From the NCBI GenBank assembly GCA_015680685.1, contig MNCI01010832.1, forward strand, positions 563 through 64,562: a DNA stretch of 64,000 bases, written 5' to 3'. A model generated the notes under the pieces. It worked only from the letters and a program-made list of their open reading frames with translations. It was not told the DNA's origin and did not search any database. The number at the start of each line of letters is the position of its first letter. Positions within the stretch are counted from its first letter, which is position 1. The position numbers and the translations under genes were made by a program. Shown piece after piece: positions 1-11,507 of this stretch. This stretch comes from Gnetum montanum. Its lineage: Eukaryota > Streptophyta > Gnetopsida > Gnetales > Gnetaceae.

Positions 1-129
1 ACTCTATCAATCAGAAACAATTGATCAGTAGACGTCAAAGCTTGGNTTAGCACCGGTGACAGGAGTAATCGTTCTGCTGAAAAAACTCTATCAATCAGAA
101 ACAATTGATCGGTAGACGTCAAAGCTTGG
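1..129. repeat. Direct repeat of about 45 bp with an 84-bp period
   Basis: The 45 bases at 1-45 recur almost exactly at 85-129; the clear difference is ATCAGTAG versus ATCGGTAG. Only two copies are visible and the first may continue left of the window. Nothing in it looks coding. It could be the edge of a tandem array or of a mobile element. Confidence 0.7.
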
Positions 130-402
130 CCTGCCTTGCATTTCAGCTTAGCCCACGAGGTAGATCGNTTTCTCATACAAAATATACATTTTTAAGTCAA
201 AGTGCAGATCTTGAAGCTACGAGCTTCTCTTATGTCAACCTCCTTTCATCGTGTTTAGCATTATTACCGTTGCAATCCTTCTAAATCATTTTCCCCACCG
301 TTGCAATCCGTCTACATAGCAATCTGTAAGTCCCTGTCTGATCGACAAGATCGTTCAGGGCGCCGCGGATTCGTTTTTCCAGCATAGCCCTCGCGCGGAT
401 CC

Positions 403-507
403 ATGGCTAAAACTGTGTACGCCGGAACCTCGATCGGTATTTCCAGCTGCCGACGTTTTCCATCGCTACAGGGATTACCAAACGATATGTATTATGCTCA
501 AAATTAG
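403..507 (+). other. Short ORF or possible first-exon remnant (34 aa)
   Basis: An ATG in good context (GATCCATGGCT) opens a 34-codon frame beginning MAKTVYAGTSIGISSC and ending at TAG 505-507. The stretch 300-500 is richer in CG than the AT-rich DNA that follows, as in plant first exons, and GT donors exist inside it (after 434). No downstream exon could be recognised. It may be a chance ORF or an orphan gene fragment. Confidence 0.15.
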
Positions 508-959
508 TCATACTTGTTTCATCATATTCTAATGGGTATATAAAGATAAATTATTGTTATCAATGCAATAGAAGGTAAACTTTAAGCTAATTGTGTGCAA
601 AAGTAAAAGACATATGAAGTAAATTCTATGCTAAGTCAAAGTGTTGTAAGGAAGTAAAACAATCTTAGTCTTTGTTATTGTTCATGCAAAGTGTCCAATC
701 ACAATACACTTCAATAAAAACTTTGGACAATCACTGCAATTTATGTTGTAGGAACTTGGTGATTAACACTAACTCTTATGAAAATCAAATGATAAATCTT
801 TGCTATAATTAATGTTATGGATGTCATAAATGCAATAGGTGAACTTATATTTATAGGCATTTACGACTATTACATTAATGCATCCTATGTTGATGGAGCT
901 GCATTGATGCCAAAGCATTAACATTGTCAATAGAAGAATTATTCATCACTGTCAAGTAA
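508..959. other. AT-rich DNA, nothing recognised
   Basis: No ORF, RNA gene or repeat was recognised on either strand. Confidence 0.5.
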
Positions 960-1050
960 TGAGATGTTAGCCTAGTCAGAAGACTTTTCATTTGGAAGCT
1001 TCAAGTTATGGGTTCAATTCTATTAACAATGCTAAGTTATAAAGTTCCAA
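960..1050 (+). repeat. tRNA-derived SINE-like repeat, copy 1
   Basis: TTAGCCTAGTCAG (967-979) resembles a polymerase III A box and GGTTCAATTCT (1011-1021) a B box, about 35 bases apart as in tRNA-derived SINEs. The same sequence recurs in reverse at 3597-3684: both copies share the block around AGTTATGG, the B box and the following AATGCTAAG..TATAAAGTTC. The repeat is certain; the SINE assignment is inferred from the box-like motifs. Confidence 0.45.
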
Positions 1051-1052
1051 TT

Positions 1053-3596
1053 TAACTATGTGTCTTGATAGTAAATATTATTAACAAATGTTTTGAGTCT
1101 TGATACCTTCACAACTTTGTATTACTTGAAAAAAACTTGTCATTAGCTCAATTTTAGCTTTTCAAATGGAGAATGAATGGATTAATATCAATTTTTAATA
1201 TTCTATAGGAATAACGAAGAATAACTATGACTATAAGAATTATGTGTTGAAAATAAAATGTAATCTTTTATTTAGAATAGACTCATAAAATTATTAAAGA
1301 AAATGTTTTGAAGGGATAACAAAATGAAGCCAAAAACTAGATGAAGCTTCAATAATACTAGAAAAACATTAGAAATGGCATGCATATGGCTATTATAATA
1401 TCCATGTAAACACTAATTACTAGAGTAAGAATGAGAGTCACATAACATTTTAGTTAAATTTATATGATTGAATAATAAGGACTACCACTTGGAGTAATGA
1501 TAAGATGCTTGTTTATCAAGTCATAAGACTCGATTTGAGCCCAATTTCTGCTTCTTGAAAAAGTTTAGGATCTCACTCATCCACCACCCCTCTTAGAATC
1601 CTACCTTGGCATGATGATCATTGAGCCTTTGTGTAATGATCCTTTTGATCCTTCTATGATGGAATAATATGAAACAAGAACATAAAATATGTTAATTTTG
1701 CCAAGGGTATGTAGTATAAAATGAGGAATACATATTATTAGAATTATTTAAAAGTAAATAACAAATATTAAGAAAAACATTTATAAGTTATTTAAGTTAT
1801 AGCTTTAGTTCTACATCATCATATAAAAGAAGTGATTGAATTGAAAGAATACATAACACATTTATTATGTTTATGATTTATTGTTATTGATGTATTTTAT
1901 ACAAACAAATTTGTTTGATAGATCTTTTAGGTCTCTACAAATGTAATTCTCATTGGTAGAAATGGAGAGCATGTTGGGGGTGGGGTTTAGGGGAGGGGAG
2001 GGGGTAACTATCAAACCTCGAAAAAATTTAGAGCACATCACATACTTAATAACTAAGTAGAAAACCCTAGAAACAACATAGAAAGGAATAACTTTTTAAT
2101 TTTAGGGATATCTACTTAGGTGACAATCTTACAATAGATGCCTCAAAAAAACAAGAGAGAAAAATTAACTACTAATAGGAAGAATGGTCCTAGTTCTAAT
2201 AACATTTAAATCATTTTAAATATCTACACTTGAACTTAAAATAACAAAAGGATTTGATGTAACACTAGAAGGCTTTGATGAAATATGATCTTTTGTAAGA
2301 GAGGAAGTAAATGTTGGTACAAAATGTCCATCACAAAAGTAAATATTCTAAAGCCTACTTGTTAATAAAAGATGTTATCTTTGGGTAGACAATAGTCCTC
2401 CCATATACCTTACATGTTAATTGTCCAAATTGATCAATACTATGTAGTAAAAGTAAAAGTATTCACAAAATCTTATCTTCTCTAGTTGTGTTATTACCAT
2501 TTTTACCATTTTTGTTATTGACATTATCTTGATTTTTCATTTATTTCACTTTAGATTATTTTTTACCATCCTCAAGTTCAACACACTTTTTCTTTTCCTG
2601 GACGTCAATAGCTTTTCTATTTTCCTTAACATCTTTTTTCTTGAGCAAAAAAGGATAAGAATTAAAAAAATATCCTTCATGATGACAAACATTGTAAGAA
2701 TTAGAAAGATTATAATATGTGATTAAAAATATAAGTATTCTTAATACCAATTCTTTTTTATGATTAAGAAGATTGATTTCAACAAAAAGGCATCAACTAA
2801 AACTAAATGGTATGGGAAAATGTTCCATATGCTTAATGGGTCTAAGAATACTAACAATCTCTTACTTAACTTTCTAAAAAATTAGTATAAGATTAAATAA
2901 CTCAATAAAATGTGGAACATTAAAATGCTCCTCATATTCGACATCAAAATCTGGAGTTCACACACTAATGATCAACACCATATGCTTATGTGTAAATAAT
3001 CCTATATCTTGGGCACACTGGACCATTAAATCGTTTCTTAGCTTAACAAGTAGAAAAAACAAGATTAATACTTGACATGAATGGTTTGAATGTCATGTTT
3101 TTGCATGATGTCATTTAACTAGGAGGCAAAACTTTGATCATGAGGAAGGTAATCCAAAATTTGAATGAATATATATCGTGATGTAAGATTAGCTATCAAT
3201 GACTCATATACATTATTAGCTTGTAAATTTGCATTCTCAAAATCAATAGAAATTCTCACATTAATAGAAAAAGCAAAAATTATGGCATTAGTTGAAGGAA
3301 TTAGAAGTAATTTATGAAGAGATCTAATTTAGTGAAGAAAAATTGAAGAGAAAACAAATGAGATCTCCATAATATAATTAATTAGTAGAAATGTTAATGT
3401 TGATATTTCAAAGAAGTTTATTTCTTATAGTTCAATTAAAAGTTTTAGTATGTTAGAGATTCAAAGTTTTATTTAATTAGTGATCATCATTTTTTGTTTT
3501 TTATGTATCTTTTTTTTGGAGAGAGGGAGGGAGAAGGGAGATATAATCTAAAATTTTTTTAAACAATATTTACTCTTAAGACATGTAGTAAAATTA
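1053..3596. other. AT-rich intergenic DNA
   Basis: No gene was recognised. Frames are closed by frequent stops; the longest are 64-65 codons at 2529-2750, overlap on opposite strands and look random. The stretch contains a G-run at 1976-2005 (separate entry) and a tRNA-like stretch near 1495-1560 that may be another decayed SINE. Confidence 0.5.
1976..2005 (+). other. G-quadruplex-type G-tract cluster
   Basis: Five runs of four or five Gs separated by T, TTTA, A and A lie within 30 bases, which fits the usual four-tract quadruplex pattern with very short loops. It stands alone in AT-rich DNA with no gene next to it. Whether it folds or does anything is unknown. Confidence 0.6.
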
Positions 3597-3684
3597 GAAC
3601 TTTATACCTTAGCATTGCCTACTAGAATCAAATCCATAACTAGAAGCCTCTAAATCAAGAGTCTTATCTTTAAACTAGCACCTC
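3597..3684 (-). repeat. SINE-like repeat, copy 2 (reverse)
   Basis: The reverse complement matches the repeat at 960-1050 along most of its length, including the segment around AGTTATGG, the B-box-like GATTTGATTCTA and the AATGCTAAGGTATAAAGTTC end. The two copies differ at scattered sites, as expected of old dispersed copies. Confidence 0.45.
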
Positions 3685-4419
3685 TATATTTCACACAACA
3701 TTGATATCAATGGTTAAAAAAAGACATCATCACCCAAAGGATCAATGCTCATCTTGCTAATGTGGGGTTCTAGAAGGGTTACTAGATGAGCAAAAGCCTA
3801 ACCTCTTTCAAGTGGTGCACCTAGGTTGAAATCCATCTCTTACAACTTGAGAAACAAACATCTTACCATCATTCCAAATGATCCTTGTTAAAAATACTAG
3901 GTAGGCAAAAGATCACCATTTTGAAACCATAAGATTGTGTGATATCATAATGATGAATTCTCTCAGGGCTTGTCTCAAGGTTTTCTAATGGAGTTTTTAG
4001 TAGAAATATTTTTAATTGGGTAATGATCTGAAGATGGAAAATACTAATGTTTCTTAGACTATATAGACTATGAAGAATCCTAAAGCTTTTGATTTTGTTT
4101 TATGTGATAATTTATATGAATCCCTGTCAAAGGATATCACTTCATGATACATATTTCTACAAATTATTGGATTTGTTTACATGAATAAAGATTTTACACT
4201 AGTCATTTAGATAATTCTTGAATGCTATGAAATTAATCTTTTGCATGCTAGCTCTTTTTCTAACTATTTTTTACTTATCAAATTGGCCAATTTTGAAATG
4301 GTTGAGAAATGATTGGATCTTAAAGGTTTTATGGATTAGTGTAATACTTTTATTTCTTGAGAATGGAAATCACTAGATCTTAAAGGTTTTATGGATTAGA
4401 AAAATTTGAATCACTCCTC
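3685..4419. other. Unassigned DNA with a 60-bp-period direct repeat
   Basis: A 24-base segment (GATCTTAAAGG..GGATTAG) occurs at 4316-4339 and again at 4376-4399. No gene was recognised. The stretch may be the flank into which element A was inserted or recombined. Confidence 0.4.
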
Positions 4420-5778
4420 CCTTGTACAAAACTCCGAGTGATTGTACGCCTTGCTATCATGATGCCCTTATGGTTGTCTATCATTGGGATGAAACAATGC
4501 AATGTCAGTTATTAGAGATATGGACTTGGTTTTGATCTTAGAGCGAAAGGCTAATGGTACTTTAACCACACACAACACGTAGGATTCATTGTGCCCAAGG
4601 TAAGTTACCTCACATCCCGATCTCTACAATCCCTTATGAAATTTGTCTTATCTCACTATCCAAGTGCTTATAACTTGTGTCTTGTGTGGAATAGAATTCA
4701 TACCTCATCGTAGTGGTATTTAACATGTTTGTGTTTTGTTGCATTGATGCAAATTACATTTAACCCTTCTAGTGAATATTAACATTTTAAGGTGTGGTTA
4801 CGTAAGGGCATTATAGGTTAGAACCTGCTTTGGGGAGGACCCACTTGTGTGACTTTTGTAATTTGTACTTGTTGCACACAACCACATCATTTTATACCCT
4901 CCGAGTACTCCCTTGCCAAATCTATTCTTTCCTTTGTCATCATTTTATCGAATGTTCCTCAAAACCATTACATGTCCTTTTATGTGTTACCCAAATAGAT
5001 TAAGTTTGACATTAAACTTTTAGGACAACTTCCTTGAAAAATCTCTAACTCTAGAATCACACTAAGCAACGAATTAAGCATTTATTAAAGGCAATGAGTA
5101 AGGTATAAGATAACTGAATTTCTTTAAACAACCTTACTAACAATCAGTCCTTGTGTGATTATAGATGACCCCTAAAAGAAGATAGCAAGGAGGACCTTTT
5201 GAAGGTGCAACTAAATACCTGAGAGGAGGTAGAGGCTAAGGACCTCATGCAAAACATGTAGAGAGGGAGGCACAATCATTCAGCATCCATCAGGAAACTC
5301 CTATCATTGCACAATTTAGCCAAGAAAAAGGTGGAGAGGTTAGGGCTAGAGCCTATGAAGCAGAAAAATTGCTATTTGCAACATGGTACATCAAAGCTAA
5401 TCAAATGTTCCTATAACTACTGTGTCTGTGGGAAGTGTCAAATCCATCAAATATTGGAACATTAGCATGGACGACTCATGATCCTTAAACAAAATAGGAG
5501 AAACTTCATGTACTTCTTCAATAGTATCAATCTCAGAATTCTAGAGCGCAGGACAAAGGAAGCACACCTATGGAGGAGCCACCACCACCAGGAACCACAT
5601 GAGTTCCACAAGTTTTGTATTTTGTGTTTGTGTCCAAATTTTGTTTAACCCCACACTACGACATGAAATAGTCCATGGTCATTTAATAATCCCATACCTA
5701 TCCACTATTTGTAATTGAATGAACTTATTCCTCACTTTGTTTGACTCAAGGACGAGTTTTTATTCAGTCGTGGGGGTA
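4420..5778 (+). mobile_element. Ty3/gypsy element A, 3' internal region
   Basis: This stretch is similar, in order, to the post-pol region of element D (about 48560-52800). Examples are the block around GATGAAACAATGC (near 4490; D near 48655), the block GTGTGGTTA..GGA..GACCCACTTGT (near 4795; D near 48955), and the third-ORF start. It ends in the family polypurine segment ACTCAAGGACGAGTTTTTATTCAG followed by TCGTGGGGGTA, directly before the LTR. Everything 5' of this (gag, pol, 5' LTR) is missing, so A is a truncated copy. Confidence 0.7.
5165..5602 (+). pseudogene. Third ORF of element A, internally deleted
   Basis: The start ATGACCCCTAAAAG directly follows a splice-acceptor-like GATTATAG, as in elements B (ATGGCACCCAAG) and D (ATGGCTCCTAAAAG). 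The end encodes MEEPPPPGTT then TGA, matching the D ending MEELPPLGT. Only 438 bp lie between, against about 2.7-2.8 kb in B and D, so most of the ORF has been deleted, and the remainder has stops. It supports the third ORF being an old, shared part of the family. Confidence 0.6.
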
Positions 5779-6671
5779 TGATGAATCGTGGTTTTCTAGG
5801 CCCCGATATCAGGTATGTGATATTGAGTACAAGATATCGGGTACCTAATATCTCAACCTGGATACGATATCATATACACGATATCGTGATACCTGTGTTG
5901 GCTTATAAATACAACACTCAGGTATATAGGAAGGGATCTTTGGCTAATAAGTCTTTAGGTTGAGTCTTTTTATCAATTTTTAGTTAGCTCTCAGTTCTTT
6001 TCCGAGTGCATGCCTACAGTGTAATGCTTGTAATTGTACGGAGCCTTTGTTCAAGTCTGCCATACTTGGACACACACATGATTGGCAATAAAGATCAAGA
6101 TTACTCCATCATTGTAACATTCACTTAGTTTTTAATTGTTTAATTGTTAATTACTTATTATATATTATTTATTGTTATTTTCTTAGTTAATATTTCTTTT
6201 ATTATCATTTACTATTCCTGTTGTAAATGAAAAATGAGTGCATCTTAATCACGAACATTTAAGTGTCACTATGGGGAAACCCAGTAGCATATCAAGTAGT
6301 GCTCGAGTAATGTGTGCTTGGTAATCCTAGATGTAGTACACGAAGTCCAAGATGTGTACAGATGATTAAGGATGGATGCTCATTGCACTTAGGCTAGCTT
6401 AGGTTTTACTTCATATTACTCATTAGCTTAATCAAGATTATTTCTCATTGTCCTTAGGAGTAGCATAGTGTTAGAAATCACATCATACACCTCACTCTAG
6501 ACTAAACCATACATGACAAAGCAAATACTAGTCCAGGTGGGAAGATAGCAAACTATGATCAACGTATAACTATCTAGGTGCCATAACTAGTCTATCCATG
6601 GATTTTGACTAGATTGCGCATGAATGCTCATATTCATATGGTTGAGCGTAGGGGTACCTTGCCACTCATCA
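5779..6671 (+). mobile_element. 3' LTR of gypsy element A
   Basis: The LTR is 893 bp, starts TGATGAATCG after a polypurine run and ends CTCATCA. It shares the family skeleton: TATA box, the AATGCTTGTAATTGTACGGA block, ACACATGA..GGCAATAAAGATCAAG, and the terminal TATGGTTGAGCGTAGGGGTACC. Because the third ORF and polypurine tract precede it, it is the 3' LTR. The bases after it (6672 on) include a weak primer-binding-site-like stretch, but no gag follows. Confidence 0.8.
5802..5910 (+). promoter_or_regulatory. LTR A promoter: GATATC palindrome array and TATA box
   Basis: Several GATATC or GATATT hexamers lie in about 90 bp, including the perfect 12-bp palindrome CACGATATCGTG (5877-5888), followed by the TATA box TATAAAT at 5904-5910. 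The position just upstream of TATA suggests an LTR enhancer array; the binding factor is unknown. Confidence 0.6.
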
Positions 6672-7930
6672 ACTACCAATGCCTTCTACAGTTGTTAGGG
6701 CTAGCCTCTTGTTCTGGGCAGAAGCGACGCAAGCCATGAGATGGGGGCCAACTCATAAGCCAATGGTCACTAAAGATGTGCAACTTTGGTTGTTGATTGT
6801 GAGAATGGGGTAGGAGAGCATGCCCCATCATGTGGAAGGGAAGTCGAAATGTTGACTAATAATTTCTTTGCAAACTAGGTGGGGGATGAAACCTGGTTTA
6901 GGGGTAAAAGAATAAGGATCATAGAGATGATGCTGGAAGAGGTGTTGGGGGTGCCAGCAAAAGGGGAACCTATTGCTTTAGCAATCCACTCTCACATGTT
7001 TGCTACTAAATTTTTCCAAGGTGCCATACCACATACTACTAGTGGGCACATTCGCAAAGACAAACCAACTAGGGTTTGATAGAATGTGGCATTTTTTGTC
7101 GATCAGTATTTCGTTCAATCGAGGTTGCCACATAGGCTCGTGGGGCTTCACTTCACATTTCTCCGATGCATCAGGCATGGTATTTAGGTTGACATCCCTC
7201 AATTTTCCCTTGACTCCCTCAAACGAACATGGCCCTGAAGACATTCTAGGGTTATCTTAGATTGTGGAGGGTAGGGCAAATGGAAATCCCAATGTAGGTA
7301 AGGACAACATCGACCTTGGTATATTAGCAGAGGCATCAACAATAGGAGCAAGGGATCCAGGTGTTGGAGGTGCAAGGGGGATCAATGGAAATGGGACAAG
7401 CATCCTACTATAATGCGTAGACTATGGGGCTTGGAGTTTTGGAGGGAGGTAGGCCCTCTTTGAATGAGTGCTCACCAAAAAGAATGGCTATGGCATGTCA
7501 GTTTGCAGCTGAGTAAGCAAGGAGATAAGAAAGGATGGCATGGTAGTTCCACTAGGAGGAAATGCGGTAGATGTGCAAAGGATGAATGATCTATAGCTCA
7601 TGGAAGATCTGTTTGAGTGCCACACTACCAAGTACGCAAGGATGGTAGAAAAACATAAGCAACAATGAGAGAGTTGCAGGCTTCAGGGGCTTCCGAGGGT
7701 AGAGATGGGGGTACAATAGGCTACAGTTGAGACTACGAATCAAGATGAGATGTTGAAGCAAACAAGGACAAAGTGAATAGTGGCTTCAAATGCATCATGG
7801 GTTACGATGTTGGGCATTGAGGAAGGGTCGATGAGAGCCAGCTTGGAAAAGGATGTGAAAGCTAGTTTTTGGTTAAGGGCAAGTTAACTTCGGGGATTGG
7901 AGCAGATATTGTGGCTATGCTAGTGATGAC
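6672..7930 (+). pseudogene. Degenerate coding-like DNA, product unknown
   Basis: The base composition is unlike the AT-rich surroundings, and frame fragments can be followed with only a few stops. One is an 86-codon frame at 7000-7260 (MLLNFSKVPYHILLVGTF...), and in the next 600 bases there are fragments such as GVGGARGINGNGTS. No domain was recognised. It looks like the decayed coding part of another mobile element. A host pseudogene cannot be excluded. Confidence 0.3.
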
Positions 7931-7939
7931 TGGTTACAC

Positions 7940-8236
7940 TTTAACTAGACATCTAGTGGGGTTTTCTTTAGGTGTTAAATACTAAACTCTTAAAGATGTC
8001 ACTTTTTAGTTACAACTTCAAGAAAAAAAGCTCCTAGTGAAAGTTGAATAATTAATTTGTTTTCTACAATATTAGTTTATTTTTGTTTTATAGGATCAAG
8101 GATGGGAAGCTTTCAACTTTTTTTTCTATTTGTTATTTATCTCTGATTAATGTATTCTTTTTTCTTTAGAGAGAGTCTTCTCCTTCTCTTTATAAGAAAC
8201 CCTTTAGTAAGAAGTGAAAATCCGTGAGGATGCTTC
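7940..8236 (+). mobile_element. LINE 3' tail fragment (plus strand)
   Basis: The translated stretch LGVKY then LKDVTF resembles the end of the minus-strand LINE at 8408-9900 (RVKYHILQVSL). The DNA from about 7975 is similar to the reverse complement of 8408-8672. I infer a strongly 5'-truncated LINE lying tail to tail with that LINE. Confidence 0.45.
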
Positions 8237-8672
8237 TAAACAAGGTTTTATTAACAAAAATTTTAGAGTACATCAGGTCAACAATGAAAGAGTCTAAAGA
8301 AAAAGCCCAACGATCTTAGGGATACCTTTTCATATTTTCATCTTTACAACCAATCCTAAAAAACCTCCCCTTTGGGGTTGGAAAAGGATTAGACCCTTTT
8401 CTTATTCAAAAGTACCCTCATAGATTTTCACTTCTTTCTAAAGGGTTTCTTGTAAAGAGAAGGAGAAAATTCTCTCTAAAGACAAAAGAATACATTAATG
8501 AAAAATAATGCACAAATAACAATAGAATCTAAAAGCTTTGCATCCTTAAGCCTTTAAAACAAAAAGAAATTAATACTATAGAAAATCAACTATTTAGCTT
8601 TTATTGGGATCATTTTTGCTTGAAGTTATAATTGAAAGTGACACTTGGAGAATGTGATATTTAACTCTTGAA
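7975..8672. repeat. Imperfect inverted repeat, arms about 265 bp, loop about 170 bp
   Basis: The left arm (about 7975-8236) is complementary to the right arm (about 8408-8672). One clear part is the GATTTTCACTTCTT..TAAAGGGTTTCTT..AAAGAGAAGGAGAA block of the right arm, whose complement sits at about 8165-8225. A transcript through it could fold into a long hairpin. The likely origin is two LINE 3' ends in opposite orientation. Confidence 0.75.
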
Positions 8673-9900
8673 AAGAGATAATGGTTATGCTCTTGTTGCT
8701 TGGAAATTACTACACATCGAAAAGTAGTTGAAGACACTTCCAAATGAAAGAAAGAAAGTAGACAAAGTAGGTTGATCAGTAAGAGGAACTTCATTGATGT
8801 TTGGTTGAAAGTTGTTACAAATTTTGGATGTTCATTTCCAAACATACTAAGTAATAGGACATTAAAAAAAACATAAGAAAACAAGTCTTCGCTTTCATAA
8901 AGAGGACATTGAGGGGAAATAATTCTCATGTGTTTAAGATGAATGTTAATACATAGACCTTAATGAATAACACACGATGAAAAAATACAAATTTTAGGAA
9001 AGGTAGGAGCTCTCCAAATATCTTTCATTTTTATTATCAAAAAGTGCTAGGCCTTAATGAATTTGTTATGAATAAAATCATTCTTTGTACTAATTTCATA
9101 AGAAACTTTGGAGTTTAAAGGAAAAACAAATTTTCCATTGCTCCAAAAAATGTTTGGAAAAGCCTAATGTAAACTATTGTCAACTTTAAATAACTTATCA
9201 AGATTAGAGATGGATTTTTTAAAAAAAAATTCTCTTTTTCTTAAAACAACAGAGGCTAGAAGCTCCATTCCATGTAATCCATCTATCATGCATATGTAGA
9301 AAAGAAACTACAATGATACCAAATTTGCTTCAAGCGGTACATAATCTAGATAAATTAGTAGTCCAAGCTCCTTCATTGAAAGGAAGCCATCATGGACTAA
9401 TTTACTTAAGCATATCTTCTAAAACTGTCATAAGATTATAATTCCAATACTTATTAAGCTTGCATCATGTCTTCCGAATTTGTTTAAAAATTTTAGAATG
9501 AGAAATAGAAATGGCACAAGTAAAAAGAAGGTAGTGAAGAAAGTTATTAGAAGACTAATTATTATCATTCTTAGGTTTTCCTTGCATAACTATGTTTCTT
9601 AAAAGGAGCATCCAAATACCATCTCCATTAATGTACTTTGAAAATTATTTTTCCACAAGAGAAATACCTTGATTATAACAATTAATGAGGCTAAGTCCTC
9701 CATGTTTATTTTTACTTGTACAAATATTCCAAGCAACTCTAGAAAAACCTTTTCTATGTTACTTAGCACACCAATGAAATTGATGGATAATATAATCAAT
9801 TGTATCATAAGAAATTTTAGAATGAGCCTAACAAATGAAGTAATACTATTTAATCTACATTATTCTAAAGTATCTTGATGGCTATATGGAATGTGCTTGT
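8408..9900 (-). mobile_element. LINE (L1-type) fragment, C-terminal half of ORF2, minus strand
   Basis: Reading the minus strand from 9850 down, the frame encodes KGFSRVAWNICTSKNKHGGL then LSLIN..GISLVEK, the conserved region after the reverse transcriptase in plant LINEs. It is followed by IWRAPTFPKICIFSSCV..GLCINIHLKHMRIISPQCPL, which matches the reverse-transcriptase zinc-binding region (zf-RVT; 'PKI..W..H..LP...L' then CPLC, here CPLY). Many stops and frameshifts make it a pseudogene. The end near 8408 is the element's 3' end. Confidence 0.6.
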
Positions 9901-9939
9901 AGTCATTCTGTCATGTTCCAACAATGTGGAATTAGGTAC

Positions 9940-10090
9940 CCATGGGTGTAACACATTCGTCAATACACTTCTCTCTTGGTTGGGAAGTTGTGGGTTCAAT
10001 TTCTACCTTTGCTCATAGGTGTGGTGCAGTTCAGTCACATCTACCTTATTGTATAGGTAGGGGTTGTGCTATCAACCCTAATTTTGTTTT
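9940..10090 (+). repeat. Possible tRNA-like (SINE) segment
   Basis: GGTTCAATTTC at 9993-10003 resembles a polymerase III B box, with a weak A-box-like stretch about 40 bases upstream. No second copy was found in the window, so the call is weak. Confidence 0.2.
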
Positions 10091-11269
10091 ACAACAAAGA
10101 TATATTAAAGGAGAAAAAAATAATAACAATCACAAAGATGTTAGCTTAATAGTAAGCCTAATCCCTTTAAGCAACATTGCTCAACCTCAAGTGACATCAC
10201 ATAGCATACATTTTGAAAATAGCCTGACACGTAACATAATACTCTTAAAATCATGCAAACCACTAACCACAAGGGATTATGGTTGTTTTTCCATAATAAT
10301 TGCTTAGTCACGAAATAGCCCCAAAGCCATAGTGCGCAACTAGGCTAAAATTTGTTGACAAAAGTTTTCATCTCTAAGGAGCTATTGATTTTTGTTTTAC
10401 TTGCAAACAAAATAGTGTTTGTGCATATGGTATCCACCTATTTGATCATAATTTTTTCCCTATGAATCTTACAATTGTTTAAAACTCGCTGCAGTAACAG
10501 CTAACTCACTGTTTCCATTGTGGATCCCTTTTCTTGCTATGGTGTCATGTCATGGGGCACTCTTGCACTTCATGGCATGCATCAATGTTGCTACTAGTTG
10601 CCTTGTCTCTTCCTGTGATTGGTGTTTTCCTCTTTTGTTACATCATTTAATGTTTGGCACTTCATGCTCCATCATGATTTTGTGGTCGATTACTCCATTG
10701 CACTTCATCTACAACACATGCAAGGTTTTGTGATCAGTGTTTTCTGGCATTTGGCCACCATGGTCACAAAAGCTCCTTGTCCTCGTGGGCTGCTACGCTG
10801 CATAGCGACACTACTGTTCAGGATTTTCTTTTGTACTAATTCAATCTTGGTTGTTGGTATTCTGTGGTAGTTGCATGGTGGTACAAGGGCTCTTGGCCTT
10901 GGTGGGCTATGGTCTGTGCTGCAATGCTAGTCATGGTTGCATTGCTGCTATTCACTAGGTGGTGGTGGCTATTGCTGGTGGCTATGGCATGGGTAGAGTG
11001 GTGTGTCTCTACTGCTAAGTGTTTTCTTAGTGGCTAAGGGTTTTCTCTATGGTTGTTGTTGTTGTGGTTGCCATTGCACTTACCTTGTGGGTCAGTACAA
11101 TGGCTAGAGGTGCTATTTTGCATTGTTATTGTGTAGTTTAGCATTGTAGTGGGTAGCTATGTTCAAGTGTTGTGTGCTCTTCTATGTTGTGAGGGTGCGG
11201 TGGTGGTGTTTACTCACTCTGTGATGATGGGTGGTCTTGTTGATGCTACAGGGTTAGTTTCACATGAGT
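10091..11269. other. T/G-rich non-coding DNA
   Basis: No gene was recognised. From about 10520 to 11250 the plus strand is rich in GTT/GTG/TGG runs (for example near 11050). It may be the 5' leader of the LINE that follows, but no boundary is visible. Confidence 0.35.
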
Positions 11270-11507
11270 TTCACAATGGTAGATTTCCCATCAAGGAAGT
11301 TCCTCTAACTTGCCCAAAATTTATTTTCTTCTTTCGAATGATATTTTTTATGTAGTTTTTAAAGATTTTGCAATGTGCTTTATTTTTCTTCAAATAGTGG
11401 GTTTTCTACCAAAGTCTCTGAGTATTAACATGCAAATACAAAGCCTCCTTCAGCCCTAGAGGATTCAAGTTTCTCATGCTCGTTACTACACTCAAAAATT
11501 GATTTAA

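Noticed and set aside
5779-6671. LTR A as a 5' LTR of an element extending right
   Set aside because: A polypurine tract and the end of the third ORF precede it, and no gag follows; the primer-site-like bases after it are too weak.
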